NCBI GenBank assembly: GCA_030765065.1
Contig: CM060990.1
Coordinates: forward strand, 277,291,341-277,355,340
DNA from: Deroplatys truncata
Taxonomy: Eukaryota > Arthropoda > Insecta > Mantodea > Mantidae
DNA length: 64,000 bases
Reading direction: 5' to 3'
How positions within the stretch are numbered: the first letter of the stretch is position 1; each line of letters begins with the position of its first letter. Of this stretch, positions 1 through 10,970 are shown one piece after another. Made by a program: the position numbers and the translations under genes. Under the pieces are notes generated by a model. That model had not been told where the DNA came from, ran no database searches, and saw nothing but the letters and a program-made list of their open reading frames with translations.

Positions 1-779
1 TACACGTGTCATTAATTCTATTGTTTGGGAATCGGTATATTAAGACTACTTGTGCCATTTAACGTATAGCACTGCAGAGGGAGCCAACATTATGCAAAAG
101 GCAATGTGGTATTGTGACACTAAACATTAAAGTGAATTTGTAGATACGCTGCACACGATCTCGGGAACGGTTAGAGATATGAATTCGGCGTCCTGCATGA
201 TGTAGCGGTTACCACGCTATCCTCTAGTTCCCGAGGTCGCGGGTTCAAACCCGGTGGAGGACGATGGATTTTTTCGGGCGTAAAAATCCTTAGCATGGTT
301 TGCTTCGGAAGGGAGGTGGTCCCGTGTTGTAGATTTTACCGCACTTAAAAGAACCAAGCCTGATAAAGAGGCCTCTGAGTAAAATTACCGGTCTTTCACT
401 CCCAATATAGAATGGGACGCTAAGGACCACAGCAGTTAAAGAGCGTCCGTATATTAAAAAACCTCCGTTGTTTTAAAATTGAGTAGGTTGGTTTTCGAGA
501 CAATGGTGATGTAGATATGTCAAATGGCCAATTTTATAGTTACGTCGTTATGACTAAAATTTGTGTCTTATAAGTGATTGCAATGGACGTAATTCCAAGG
601 ATTCCTCAGATGAAGGAGTTAATGTGAGAAGACGAAGAAACTTCAAAGAGTGTTGAAGTTTGCTGTTGTAACTTGGATTTTGATACACAGTTAAAACGTA
701 ATCAAAGATTCAGAATGAGTGCAATCTGCAAAACCCAACTTCGCGGTACATTCCCAAAAATCACTTGTGTATTGCTTTT
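1..779. other. Non-coding flank with one SINE-like insertion
   Basis: I find no convincing coding region here. The only recognisable item is a tRNA-like module around 195-430, listed separately. The remainder is unique-looking AT-moderate DNA. Confidence 0.5.
195..430 (+). repeat. tRNA-derived SINE (probable)
   Basis: An A-box-like stretch at about 201-216 (tgtagcggttaccacg) is followed some 30 bp later by a good RNA polymerase III B box, ggttcaaacc at 242-251. This is the internal promoter layout of tRNA-derived SINEs. The tract after it (aaaatccttagcatg and the following 150 bp) would be the tRNA-unrelated body. I see no clean target duplication or tail, so the ends are approximate. It does not fold as a full tRNA and is not called one. 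Confidence 0.55.
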
Positions 780-794
780 TATTGATTTGGGTCC

Positions 795-1090
795 GGCGGA
801 CAGTACCATACAGTAAGTGACATGCATGGTGCTTCTCCAGCAAGTGCTTTTCGCATTGTACATCCTGCTACAGAGGCTGAAAATGAGGGTGTTTCCCCAA
901 GTTGCGAACTGGCCTGAAGATATTCATGATGTGACAAAATTTTACAATTTGGCAAGGATGCCAAACATCATAGGTTGTGCTGATGACACTCTTATAAACA
1001 CTGCTACCCTTAAAGAGCATGAAGTGGTTTTAGCGATTCGTCACGGAAGCCACACCATGAACTGCATGATTTTCAGTGGACGCGGTCTAA
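795..1090 (+). pseudogene. PIF/Harbinger (HARBI1-like) transposase fragment
   Basis: Two frames give consecutive pieces of a HARBI1-like transposase. The first (about 820-895) reads GASPASAFRIV, matching the segment of the family that resembles a helix-turn-helix. The second (about 880-1085) reads FPQVANWPED, then ARMPNIIGCADDTLI, then HSxNxxxF-like sequence. This matches the family's F-P...RFP-x-VIG-x-IDGTH-x-I region, which holds the first catalytic Asp. The fragment is a few hundred bases long against roughly 350 codons for an intact transposase. It changes frame and lacks the C-terminal catalytic residues, so it is a dead remnant. The assignment rests on motif order recognised by eye. Confidence 0.55.
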
Positions 1091-1969
1091 AGTCTCCTCT
1101 TCTTCTTTCTCCTTCTTCTTCTTCCACATTAACATGTTAACACCTGTTTACGAGTTCAGCTAAATCACAAGTACCAACATCTTCTTTGTGAAACAGAGAT
1201 TCATACATCTTCTGAACTCGCAGCTTGTGATTTGTAACTTGTAAGCTATATGAAATGGGTCACTGCTGCGTTCCGACTCCCCAAACTTACCTGATTTTTA
1301 AACACAGCTGTCAGTCGTTTGTCTCTAGTATCTTGGAAAGGTTTGTAATTGCAATAGTGACGTGGAAATTACGACAGAGGAAATAACCAAAATATTTAAG
1401 CTGAAATTAGAAGGAAGCTCAACGAAAAATAATTAAATTTTAAACAAAATAGTGATTACAAAAGCACAGTGTGGAACAATTTCATGCTTGTGGTGAACCC
1501 ATAAGCGCTGAAATCTGTAGGATACGTACAATACAGATTTTGGGAATTGCTTCGTTCTCATTTTTCGAGCACCTCAGGAATGGTGAGACATTGTAAAGTT
1601 GATTGTAACAAGACAATAAATAAAAACCTAGAGCCTCCAACAAGTATTAAGAATCTTGTACTAGGAAAACTTGTGGGTATGTGCGAATATATTTATTATC
1701 TTTCAATATGTGTTTTCAGCCAGGGTTTAAAATGTACACACACGAAACGATAAACGCTGGAGCGACTTACGGCAAGGTGGATGCAACTTCTACTATATTG
1801 CCGCATGCAACGTCAGTGTCTAGATACATAAAGAAAAATGCAGATGAAGTCCGCACTGTTGTTATTTCAACTTTAATTGTCAATGAAAAACACATGTGTG
1901 CTTTATTTGCGGACCTATGAACTGATAATTACAAGAACAGAAACCTCTCTAACCGTCACAGTAGAAATA
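1091..1969. other. Intergenic, nothing recognised
   Basis: Short open frames occur but none has family motifs. I see no repeat structure that recurs elsewhere in the window. Confidence 0.4.
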
Positions 1970-3770
1970 AAATGTATGTTTGGAAACAAAGGAAGATGCC
2001 GCCCACTGATAAGGGTAATTACATGTGTTTTAACACATGGAAACACATGTAAACATATGTAACCGCTAATGACCGCCGCTAATGTCACGTCTAATGGATA
2101 TGTGTGCTAATACATATGTAAACATATGTAACCCGCTAATGACCGCCGGAGATGCCGACAGGTGATAAGATATAATCGACATCGTTTGTTCTGTGTTGCA
2201 GCCTCCCGCCGGCTCCCTTTGAGGTCTTAGATACCGCCTGGTCTCGTGTCGCTAGGCCCCGTCACCTCTCTCTTTGTGATCTTACCTAATTGTCTTGAGA
2301 TGTGCGGTAGGGAATGATTTTCTCGATGCCTGCCGCCCCTCGGCATATCAATTAGGTAATATTCGTCAAACATTATTCAATTAAGTTTTTTTGATTAATT
2401 AATTGTATATGAATTGACTCGAGCGCAAGTGGTCGTCTTCGTATAAGTAGCAAGCTCACGAGAACAGTCTGTCATGTAAAGAAAACCCCGCAACCTACTT
2501 CTGTCTGAGGATAACGGAAATGTCCATTAGCCGACAATGTTAGACGCTTTCACCACATTAATAGACTTTAAGATTGCATCCCGGATCTGTATACAGTCAT
2601 TAGCGAACAATGTCAGTAATTGTTTTCCTAAGTGCTCTGAAAAACCTCCAGGCACTCAATGTAAATACCTTTTAGCTCGTAGAATTTCCATCACAAACTG
2701 TGGGAAAACCCTAGTCTAGACATTTTTTTCACTGATAATTAATGATTAAGTTTCATAGCTCTTATTTCTTTCAATAAAATATTGCGAATAAAGTATTCAG
2801 ATTGGCGGAAAGAAATATTACATACGGTATTAAAAATAAATAAGCGTGGTGAATACTACATATGTTATTAAAAATAAAAAATAAATACGGATAATATTAT
2901 AGTTAAATATTATAAATGTTTTTAAAGAAATAAATGATTCGGTTAACATTATAGTTGAATACTATATATGTTATTAAAAAATAAATACGGTTAACATTAT
3001 AGGTGAATATTACATACGTTATTAAAAATAAAAATGGCCTCGCTGATCAATGAATACAATTAAATATTTTTTATTAATTAATTGTAAATGAATTGGCTTG
3101 CGCATTTTGGTTATTGCGCTGTGTCTCCCTAACGTTTCCAGATCCAGGATCGTTCCAGCTAGTTGCGCGCTTCTGCCATCTACCTTCTAAAGCAAAGTTG
3201 CGCGCTTCTACCATCTTCATTCTAAAGTAGAACAATGAGATAAAAACTAATCAATTCTTTGGAATGCGCCGCGTCATGAGGGTATTGTTCAAAGTTATCC
3301 GGGATGCCTGTGGTCGAATCCTAGGAGTGATTACAAATTCAGATTCTAATAACGCAGAGACTAATTACGATAAAGACGTCAAATAAAGTTTATTACATTA
3401 ATGTCATTAGGTAGTTTCTTGTGAATGTATATTTGGGTACCTGGTGTTCTGGGTTCAATCCTTAATTTTTAAATCGTCATTATCTCGGAAACTAAGAAAG
3501 CTAGAGGGATGGACCAAAGCATGATTGATAGCTCCTGTGATGGGTAATTAATACTGTATATAATTTTCAATCAGTTGTCCTTATTTCGAATCCCGATCTT
3601 TCAATCACTTACTTATTTTTTTCTCTATACTCTAGAATATATCACTTAGATTGATGCTGTAACTGCATACAGCACCTTTAAACATATCAAACTAATATTG
3701 CAAATAATTTTGTTTCGGGTGTCCTGGGTTCGAATACCGATAAAATGTAAGTTAATTATAAATTTAATAA
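1970..3770 (+). repeat. Dispersed repeat block A (copy at 49.96-52.1 kb)
   Basis: Long stretches recur almost word for word, in the same orientation, at 49960-50700 and 50840-51670. Examples are the acacatgtaaacacatgt tract near 2025-2060, the ctcgagcgcaagtggt segment near 2420, and the ggaatgcgccgcgtcat segment near 3263. From about 3300 the block contains one unit of the ~420-bp repeat that is tandem at 51.2-52.6 kb. That unit has B-box-like words (gggttcaatcc at about 3450, gggttcgaatacc at about 3727). No coding content. Confidence 0.7.
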
Positions 3771-5560
3771 CTCCTAAACGGATGGGAGAGACTCCAAGTT
3801 CAAATCTTTAAACGGTAGGGCCGCCCCCTTTTTGCCTATCATGTCTACTGAACCATCCTTACAGCTTAACATTACGTTACAATGCCACGTAACCAGATTA
3901 ACCATGGTCAGTCGCTCAGATCTTTGATTTTTTTGTGGTTTCCCCTGGTCTGCAGGCGAATGCCTGAGCACCGTATGCTACCACGTTTTTCATGTTATAT
4001 CATTCTATCTTAACCTACGTGCTTCTAAGGCACTCTGGCTGGATTACCGTCGGCCACTCGCTCAGACCTTTGATTTTTTCGTAGTTTTCCCTGGTCTGCA
4101 TGCGAATGTCTGCTCAAAAAGATACTTGTCCCTTCCTCGGTTGGCGGTTATGGAGTACCGTATACGATTATATGAGGAATATATGGAAAACGGAGACAGA
4201 TGGTATTATAGACAGAAGCTGGTCCACTTTTGCGTTTATATGGTAAAGGATAGGGAAAACGAGGGTAGATGCGACGGTTCAAGGAGGAAAATGCATTTAT
4301 AGGGGAGAGATAGGGAATACCAGGGCTGATGCTAGGCTAGTCAGATGCTTATGAGAGCGGTAGGGCATACGAGGAAAGGTGCTAGTCTATACATGGTTTG
4401 AGGAGTAGAGTATACGTTTATATGGGAGAAATATGGAAAACGGGAGAGATACAAGGATAGACAGAGGTTGAAGGAGGAGGAATGTAGCTTTATACGGTAA
4501 TATAGAGAGTAATTCGATTATAAGACTTTTCTCATCCAACGTTACAACACTTTTATATACTTATTTTCTAAACCTTACAAACTTTATATATGTTAAACAC
4601 TAGTGCGCGAGAGGGAGAGGGACAAACTGTATTTTCTTTTTTGGTTTTCCCTGGTCTGTAGGCGAATGCCTGAACACCGTATGCTACCACGTTTTTCATG
4701 TTATATCATTCTATCTTAACCTACGTGCTTCTAAGACACTCTGACTGGATTACCGTCGGCCACTCGCTCAGACCTTTGATTTTTTCGTAGTTTTCCCTGG
4801 TCTGCCTGCGAATGTCTGCTCAAAAAGATACTTGTCCCTTCCTCGGTTGGCGGTTAAGGAGTACGGTATACGATTATATGAGGAATATATGGAAAACGGA
4901 GACAGGCGGTATTATAGACAGAAGCTGGTCCACTTTTGCGTTTATATGGGAAAAGATAGGGAAAACGAAGGTAGGTGCTAGGTTGAGAGAGTCTTCAAGG
5001 AGGAAAATGAATTTATATGAGAGCGGTAGGGCATACGAGGAGAGGTGCTAGTCTAGACATGGTTTGAGGAGTAGAGTATACGTTTATATGGGAGAAATAT
5101 GGAAAACGGGAGAGATACAAGGATAGACAGGTTTGAAGGAGGAGGAATGTAGGTTTATACGGTAATATAGAGAGTAATTCGATTATAAAACGTTTCTCAT
5201 CCAGCGATACAACACTTTTATATACTTATTTTCTAAACCTTACAAACTTTATATATGTTAAACAGTAGTGCGCTAGACGGAGAGGGACAAACTGTATATC
5301 GGTTTACAGTGAAGTATACGTCCTAACCTATTCCCACCTTGTTTGTTCTGGATCTTCTCATTCCTATCATCATCTAACGTAACCACGTAACAAGACGTAA
5401 CACAACGTAACATAACAGCATGACAAGACGTCATACTAAGTAACATAACCACGCAACATCACGTGACATCTCGTAACCAGAAACGTTACATGACGTAACA
5501 ACACGTAACCAAGTAACAAAACGTAAGAACTACACTCTATGTGAAGAGTCGCTCACTTTG
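3771..5560 (+). repeat. Dispersed repeat block B with a ~660-bp tandem duplication
   Basis: The block opens with the same sequence as the outer end of the long inverted repeat at 53.35 kb (gagactccaagttcaaatct). Within it, about 3910-4640 and 4640-5290 are two direct copies of one unit. Both share ttttccctggtctg...gcgaatg, then a polypurine region of gagagatagggaatacgagg words, then a tail gttacaacacttttatata. Short open frames over it (3774-3971 minus, 4812-5051 plus) are just the repeat and recur in every copy. It ends in a short minisatellite of cgtaac words at 5385-5530. Confidence 0.7.
5385..5530 (+). repeat. ACGTAAC-type minisatellite
   Basis: A run of degenerate cacgtaaca / gacgtaac words at 10-13-bp spacing. 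The same tract is present at about 54910-55100 and, inverted, at 62200-62385, so it belongs to repeat block B. Confidence 0.7.
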
Positions 5561-5865
5561 TAGGACTACAGGCGATTATGAAAATGAAGACGATATAACA
5601 CAGAAATACCATAAATGTCAAGTTCTTAAATTCTGCGAGTGTAATAAAACTACTTCCAAGTGCACTGTTTGTAAGAAAATGCACAACCTGATTATAAATG
5701 TGTCAATTGTGTAGAGTATGAACTAGCTAAAATTGCTGTAAACATGAATAATTCAATTTTTCTGTGCAATTAAAACTAAGTAAACTCCCTCATTTGCTTA
5801 CTCTTGTTTGGGTTTTATGGGTTTCAATGAAATTTATTTATTTTTTAATAATTGATATTATTTGT

Positions 5866-6224
5866 ATGGCGGAGCCGTGGTCGAGTGGTTCGACCGCTCG
5901 CCTCCCACCGAGGCGGCCCGGGTTCAATCCCAGGGACCTGCATGTGGGATTTGTGGTGGACGAAGCGGCGTCTGGGCGGGTTTTCTCCGGGTTCTCCGGT
6001 TTCCCCCGCCATTCATTCCACCAATTTCTCCATCATCTCCTTTCCTTTCATCTATTTCACCAACATTTCGTTTCATCTACTTCCTTCATCCCATACCAGG
6101 ATGCTCTGTCTGATCCATGAGTGTCTGCTCCTCGACAGGCCTCTGACCCCAGGCACCCGCTTGTAAGTCCTGGGGGGTGTAAGTCCTACATAAGAGGAGG
6201 GTAAACAGATAATGAATGAATGAA
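5866..6224 (+). mobile_element. tRNA-derived SINE with 13-bp target site duplication
   Basis: The 5' part looks like a tRNA, with an A box (tggtcgagtgg, about 5878-5888) and a B box (gggttcaatccc, about 5920-5931). A CT-rich body follows and the element ends in an aatg simple repeat, (aatgaatgaatg). It is bounded by identical direct repeats tgatattatttgt at 5853-5865 and 6225-6237, the target site duplication made by LINE-type retroposition. The three overlapping open frames here (to 118 codons) are artefacts of the SINE. Confidence 0.88.
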
Positions 6225-6237
6225 TGATATTATTTGT

Positions 6238-7969
6238 GTTTTGTTGCAGAATTCACAATTCAGCATTTAAAAAAAGATATACATGTAAAAATATTAAAAT
6301 ATACTAATTGAATACAAATATAAATTTGAAATAATGATGAAGAATGTTAATGTTATATGGTAGGGGTCAAAATGATCCTCTGGATGTTAGAGAGGGCAGG
6401 GAAAGTTCGGGCTGTCCTAGCGTTAATTGATAAATTAGAAAACTAGCAGTTCAGGGATTAACAAAGGCTTGGATCAATTCATATCTAAGAAACAGAACAC
6501 AATGACTGATAGCTCTGCTAAGCGTAAGGAAGAGACATGGAAATAAATTTCAAATGAGTACAATTCTAGGAAGATCATCCAGTGTGAATAAAATTCCCTG
6601 AAATGATATTATGAGAACATAAAGAAAAGAATGAAGCAAGCAAATGCCATTGACAAGGTACGATTGTACAAAACTAGAGGCGTATGTATGTACCGCCTTT
6701 CTTAGACAATAGTAGCCAAATAACAATTGTTGCTCTTCTATTCAATCGCCAATGAGTTTGATGATGAAGTTGGATTCCATTCAGAAGTAATCACCACAGT
6801 GAAGGACATTGAAATACTAAATCCAGATCCAACATGTCCTTCAGCAATTTTAATAACAGGTGAGGAATTTGAAGAAAGAGAAAGTGTAAAGGTGGCGTCT
6901 GGAGTTCCCATACAGAACTTTCAACTCCATTGCCTGAAAAGAACAAAGATGGCATAAGGGAGGGTTTATATGAGAGGAGGCTTGAGTGTTTGGAAGAAGA
7001 GTACACAGTGAAAATGAAGATCTTGAAATTGGAACTAGAAATGAAAGAATCTCAGAAAAATTAAGTGTTGTTAATAACTTATACAACCATAAATATATTA
7101 CAAAAGATGTAATGAAACAGGCAAGGAATAATATGGATAAAGAAACTGTTAAGCAGATCTACTACGCTTTCATTTATTTGCACATACTCAAAGTATGGAA
7201 TTACACTTTCGGGAAATATTGCAGAAATAGACATGAAAAAGATATTTACGCAAAAAATAAAAAAAGGACTTAGAATATTAGAAAAAGTAGATAAACAGCA
7301 TTCATGTAAATCAATTTTTCAAAAATCATAAAAATTTTAACTAAATTAAATTGAATTTTACCCTTTCTCCATCCCTGCCTCCCTCCCTTTCTTTCTTTTG
7401 TTTATTTCTTTCTGTCCTTCTTTCTTTATATTCATTTAAATAGTTTTATATTTATAATGCTGAAGCTTATATACCTGTGCATCTGAAAGGGCTTATTTTG
7501 AACTCATTATTACTGTAATATTTAATTGCATAATTTCAGAATGTAATAGAGCTTTCAATAGGTAACGCTAAAATTACTGTTTATGGAAAGAGGATAGATG
7601 CACTATAAGATACAACCTGAGCCAAAAGAACATTTACAGAATGAAAACTACACCATTTTCATTTCACTACTCTTTCCTTCTTGAATCGTGAATTATGTTT
7701 CCAGAATTCACAATCTTCATTTTCATTTGGTGGCCCGTTTCTTTCTGTTTTTATCTTAAAACAAGATTAAATATATTCCTTACCTAGAACACCCTAGGGT
7801 GAGTGGTAGATGCTATCCAACAGCCTAGCCTGCAGGGGTAGGAGCTGTCTTCAGCCATAACACATATCACCAACCCGCCTTCAGTAAATGTGAGTAGTAG
7901 TTGGTGGTGGTGACACTGGCGGCGACGGTGGTGTTGTAAACATATGACATTTTACTCAAAATCGTTAGA
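6238..7969. other. Intergenic, possible decayed transposon-associated ORF
   Basis: Mostly AT-rich and unrecognised. Around 6727-7055 two plus-strand frames give an acidic stretch and then a helical, charged segment ending EYTVKMKILKLELEMKES. That resembles the C-terminal coiled-coil end common in Myb/SANT-like or MADF proteins carried by Harbinger elements. With no DNA-binding domain visible and at least one frame change I do not call a gene. Confidence 0.3.
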
Positions 7970-8164
7970 GCTATTTTCGAGAAATACAGGAGAGATATGG
8001 AATAGGAGGGAGATACTAAACCTTGAAAGCGACTTTAAGCGAGAACTTCATGAAAATATGTTTCATGTCAATGTTCTAGACATGACCATCACGTAACCTA
8101 TTCAGGGAAAAGGTGACTCGTTCAGGGAAAAAGGTGACTGCTCAGGGAAAAAGGTGACTCACAA
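7970..8164 (+). repeat. Truncated satellite tail joining the PolB stub
   Basis: The segment from about 7985 (gaaatacaggagagatatgg) through the cttgaaagcgactttaagcg segment, ending in three copies of a ~21-bp word (ttcagggaaaaaggtgact), closely resembles 39060-39240. It abuts the PolB stub directly, so this satellite family marks the breakpoint that removed the 5' part of that gene. Confidence 0.65.
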
Positions 8165-8536
8165 AGGGTATTAAGCAAGCCAACAGGAAAAAGATTGGGT
8201 TGTTCAATGATGAATTGGGCGGTTTGGTTATGGAGGAGTATGTCGGTATAAGAGCAAAGTTATATGCATACAGATACGGAGGGCAGACAATTAAGAAAGC
8301 AAAGGGCCTCACCAGGGTGGGTATGGATAAAATCGATTTCGGCCATTATTTTGAATGCTTAAAAGACCATAGCCTAAAAAATTTATTCGGTACAAAAAAC
8401 ATTTCGGAGTAAACACCACAAAATTACAACCATTGAAACAAACAAATCGGCATTGAAGGGGGGGAGTGACGATAAGAGGAACTTGCTGGAAGGAAGCTAT
8501 AAGACTGTAGCGTGGGGGGCATTATTCCCTTAGATC
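8165..8536 (+). pseudogene. C-terminal stub of a protein-primed DNA polymerase B (outer element)
   Basis: The first open stretch (to the stop at 8412) contains ELGGLVMEEYVGIRAKLYAY and then KKAKGL. This is the thumb/C-terminal signature E-F-V-G-L-R-x-K-M-Y ... K-K-A-K-G of Maverick/adintovirus-type PolB. After a frame change, SDDKRNLLEG...TVAWG at about 8470-8520 matches the family's closing D-D-K-R ... T-x-A-x-G-H segment. The exonuclease and catalytic palm motifs are absent because the upstream side is replaced by satellite DNA. It converges on the integrase at 8973-9893, which suits the left end of the outer element. It shows that this element once carried its own polymerase. Confidence 0.7.
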
Positions 8537-8625
8537 AGGTGATTGCTAGTGCCTAAACTTGTAAATATGTATATTTTGTAAATATTTGAAGATTTCTTGT
8601 TTTTTACTTTTTTCATTCTGAATTT

Positions 8626-8886
8626 TGTATATATCCATTTTAAATTGTGTATGAGGGTTTTTATGTAATAATTTTTTCCCTCTAATGATGCTATTGTATA
8701 TATTCATTTAAAGTATGTGAGGGTTTTTATATATTAATTTTCCCTCTAATGATGTTATTGTATATATTCATTTAAATTGTGTATGAGGGCTTTTATATAA
8801 TAATTTTTCCCTCTAATGATGATATTGTATATATCCATTTATAGTATGCGAGGGTTTTAAGTGTCTACATTTTTCCCTCAAAAAAG
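8626..8886. repeat. Four tandem ~65-bp units, each a GAGGG/CCCTC hairpin
   Basis: Units begin near 8628, 8697, 8761 and 8828 with tatatattcattta. Each contains gaggg, a 15-20-nt AT-rich loop, then ccctc. They lie between the convergent ends of the PolB stub and the integrase, where 3' ends of both transcripts should fall. A role in 3'-end formation is inference. Confidence 0.7.
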
Positions 8887-8953
8887 AAAGAAAAAAATAT
8901 GAATGATTTTTAAAATAAAAATACTCATGATTTTACAATCATAAAAACTGGTC

Positions 8954-8959
8954 TTTATT
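8954..8959 (-). promoter_or_regulatory. Poly(A) signal for the outer-element integrase operon
   Basis: On the minus strand this is AATAAA, 14 nt beyond the integrase stop codon at 8973-8975. Confidence 0.55.
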
Positions 8960-8972
8960 AACTCTTCATACA

Positions 8973-9893
8973 TTACACCAAATCCTTTATATCAATCCAT
9001 TGAGTATCTGCAAAACCATACCACTTTACAAGAACTTTGTTTCCATGTTTACGTATAACCTTTTCTACTAAATATGTGTTAGGATAGTTAGTCTTTTTTA
9101 GTTCATGTCCATAAAAGCCACCTTTTATGATTTCACCATTCCTATCCTTTAGTATGTATGTTGTAGGCTTGGTACGGTTCATACGAAATACTTTGAAGAT
9201 TTCAACGCTTCAGTTAGATTCATAACCCTTTTCAAAATGTCCTTTATGTTTAGATATCCTGACATAATCACCAATACTAAACTTCCTTGAAGCCTTCTTC
9301 TCTCTTCGTTCTTGATTATAATTATACACAGTCAGAAGAAGATCGTTGTTTTTCACTTCATTAGGTTTCATGCGGATAGTTGAATGAAAAGTATCATTGT
9401 ACTTTACAAGGATTCTAGGTAAAAGATCTAGCCACTTGTATGAGCCTTGGACTAGAAACTCTCGGTACATCATATTCTTCAAGGTTTGAATTAAACGTTA
9501 AACAGCCGCAGCCTTCACATTGGTATAGGTGCTGTAGTGGTTAATATTATATTTAAACATTAGCCGTTCAAAGAACTTGTTATAAAATTCTTTCCCGTTG
9601 TCACTTTGAATATTCCGGGGAGGGACATCCATTTCTTGTAATATATCCTCCATAGCCTTTGCAACATTAACTCCGCTCTTATCCTTTAAGGGTTTTGCAT
9701 ATGCCATTTTAGAGTAAAAGTTGATGGCGATCAGAATGTATTTGAAATTTTTGTTCACTCTTGCATATGGTATCATTTCAATCAAATCAATTTGTAATAA
9801 ATCATTCATACCTTTGCTGATAATTTTGCGTCGTAAATAGTTCCTCCTCGCCGACCCGTGAAGCTCTCTGGCAATATTCTTTTTGGCGGTCAT
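8973..9893 (-). pseudogene. INT: Retroviral-type integrase of the outer element, two nonsense codons
   Basis: One reading frame runs the full length, interrupted by TAA at 9500-9498 and TGA at 9212-9210. The order is a zinc-binding/linker start, the rve catalytic core with first Asp in LLQIDLIEM and second Asp in IQSDNGKEF, an SH3-like/C-terminal segment with IGDYVRISK, and a chromodomain-like end (KVLVKWYGF...W). Alignment with the intact integrase at 18137-19192 shows two things. The TAA stands where the third catalytic residue (Glu of V-V-E-R-F) should be, and the TGA stands at a position that is usually Trp before the E-I-F segment. The start ATG overlaps the upstream stop as ATGA. The enzyme is dead as it stands. 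Confidence 0.88.
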
Positions 9894-10648
9894 GCTATAA
9901 TTTTAGATGCTTTCAACTCCTGGATAATTTCCTCAATCTCTTGAGCGTGACTATTATTACCGGCGTCCCTCGAAGCAATAAGTAACCTCAGTCTATTCAC
10001 TAATGTGTTAGGATTTCTCCAGAAAACGTAGTCAACCTCCTTATCAGACTTATGCTCCTTCCATGCCAGTCCTAGACCTGAATGTGTATTGAGCAAGGGA
10101 CGTATTATATTCTTGTATTTATACGATTTACCAGATTTCAAACGACCGTGTCTGGTGTAACCAGTTCTATGAAGAAAAGTACTTTTCATAATCTTAGCGT
10201 ACGTCTCCAAGTCTTCACTGGTGTATGCAGAAATCTGAGGCGTTCGCTTAAAGATGAGCTCCGTCAAACCGGTGGTAGACTCATACGTTTCATCACCTAT
10301 CAATATTTGATTATTTATAAAATGAATATCTTTATTTCCAAGCATATAACTTCCATCCTGATATTTCACACCGTACAATGTATCAATGCGATCCTTGTCT
10401 TTTGAGCGAACGTGTTGAAGGAAAGTAGAAATACTTGTAGAATCATCATCTTCATTCTTGACTGTCTTCACAGTCAACCCTCGTTGAGTGTCCAAAATAT
10501 CCTTGAGGGGAGCGGTTACTGGCTTCAAAGCTTCGGACATGACATGCTGAGTCTCAAGCCTGAGACCTTTTAGAGCTCTCAGTTTTTCTTTTACAGCCCT
10601 GGTATGCTCGGTTACAGACTCTTTAAGTCTTATGCTTTCACTATCCAT
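9890..10648 (-). CDS. DUF8207-type protein of the outer element
   Basis: 252 codons from ATG 10648 (an upstream in-frame TTG is not needed). The N-terminal ~70 residues are helical and charged, probably coiled coil. The rest contains the pattern DTLYGVKYQDGSYMLGNKDI, then a segment ending TGLTELIFKRTP, then YKNIIRPLL and a basic helical end. I recognise this as the uncharacterised DUF8207-type family that occurs next to integrase in arthropod virus-like elements; its function is unknown. It is intact and ends in a 4-nt ATGA overlap with the integrase. The fibre-like gene ends 37 nt upstream. Whether it is structural or helps integration cannot be told. Confidence 0.7.
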   Translation of the reverse strand: MDSESIRLKESVTEHTRAVKEKLRALKGLRLETQHVMSEALKPVTAPLKDILDTQRGLTVKTVKNEDDDSTSISTFLQHVRSKDKDRIDTLYGVKYQDGSYMLGNKDIHFINNQILIGDETYESTTGLTELIFKRTPQISAYTSEDLETYAKIMKSTFLHRTGYTRHGRLKSGKSYKYKNIIRPLLNTHSGLGLAWKEHKSDKEVDYVFWRNPNTLVNRLRLLIASRDAGNNSHAQEIEEIIQELKASKIIA

Positions 10649-10685
10649 CTTACAAATGACGTGAAAATAGACGATTACCTTCAAT

Positions 10686-10784
10686 TTATAGTCTGCGTCC
10701 AGCTTGAGTTCTCATCGTATCAATAGCCTTAGCTAACATCTCTATCGAAGTTCTCAGTTGCTCGGTTTCTTTCTTATGTTCCTG
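10686..10784 (-). pseudogene. 3' end of the fibre-like gene, severed by the Polinton insertion
   Basis: Reading leftward from the target duplication the frame gives QEHKKETEQLRTS and continues for about 33 codons to a TAA at 10688-10686. It is a helical C-terminus that continues the coiled coil encoded at 29962-30967. With the 19,171-bp insert and one TTCCTG removed the two parts are in frame. The start of the DUF8207-type gene follows at 10648. Confidence 0.85.
10779..10784 (+). repeat. Left target site duplication (TTCCTG)
   Basis: Identical to 29956-29961. Six base pairs is the length expected for Maverick/Polinton integration. Confidence 0.93.
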
Positions 10785-10970
10785 AGTAGTATTGGTCCCG
10801 GATTAGCCAATTGGATTAAAGATAATCCTGCCGCTAGGTGGCGTTGGTGTCGCGTTAATCCGTCTTAATCCATCTTAATCCGACGGATTAAGATGGATTA
10901 AGGATTAAGGCGGTAAAGTTTGAAATTGTTGCTAGCGGTAGGATTAGCGTTAATCCGGTTGTCTAATCCG
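10785..10970 (+). repeat. Left terminal inverted repeat, self-complementary
   Basis: Matches the reverse complement of 29770-29955 with few differences. It holds a perfect 18-bp-arm hairpin at 10864-10902 (loop GAC). It is also bounded by a perfect 15-bp inverted pair, TTGGTCCCGGATTAG at 10791-10805 and its complement at 10963-10977, so the whole end can fold on itself. Twelve copies of TAATCC/GGATTA occur in this repeat. Confidence 0.93.

Noticed and set aside
195-260. A functional tRNA gene
   Set aside because: A and B boxes are present but the rest does not form a cloverleaf; it is SINE-derived. The same holds for 5870-5940, 55330-55420 and 60625-60740.
5580-5740. Cysteine-rich coding fragment (CECNKTTSKCTVCKK)
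   Set aside because: It resembles a transposase zinc-finger end but is too short and frameshifted to assign.
5764-6166. Three overlapping ORFs of 83-118 codons
   Set aside because: They lie on a SINE with a clear internal pol III promoter and target duplication.
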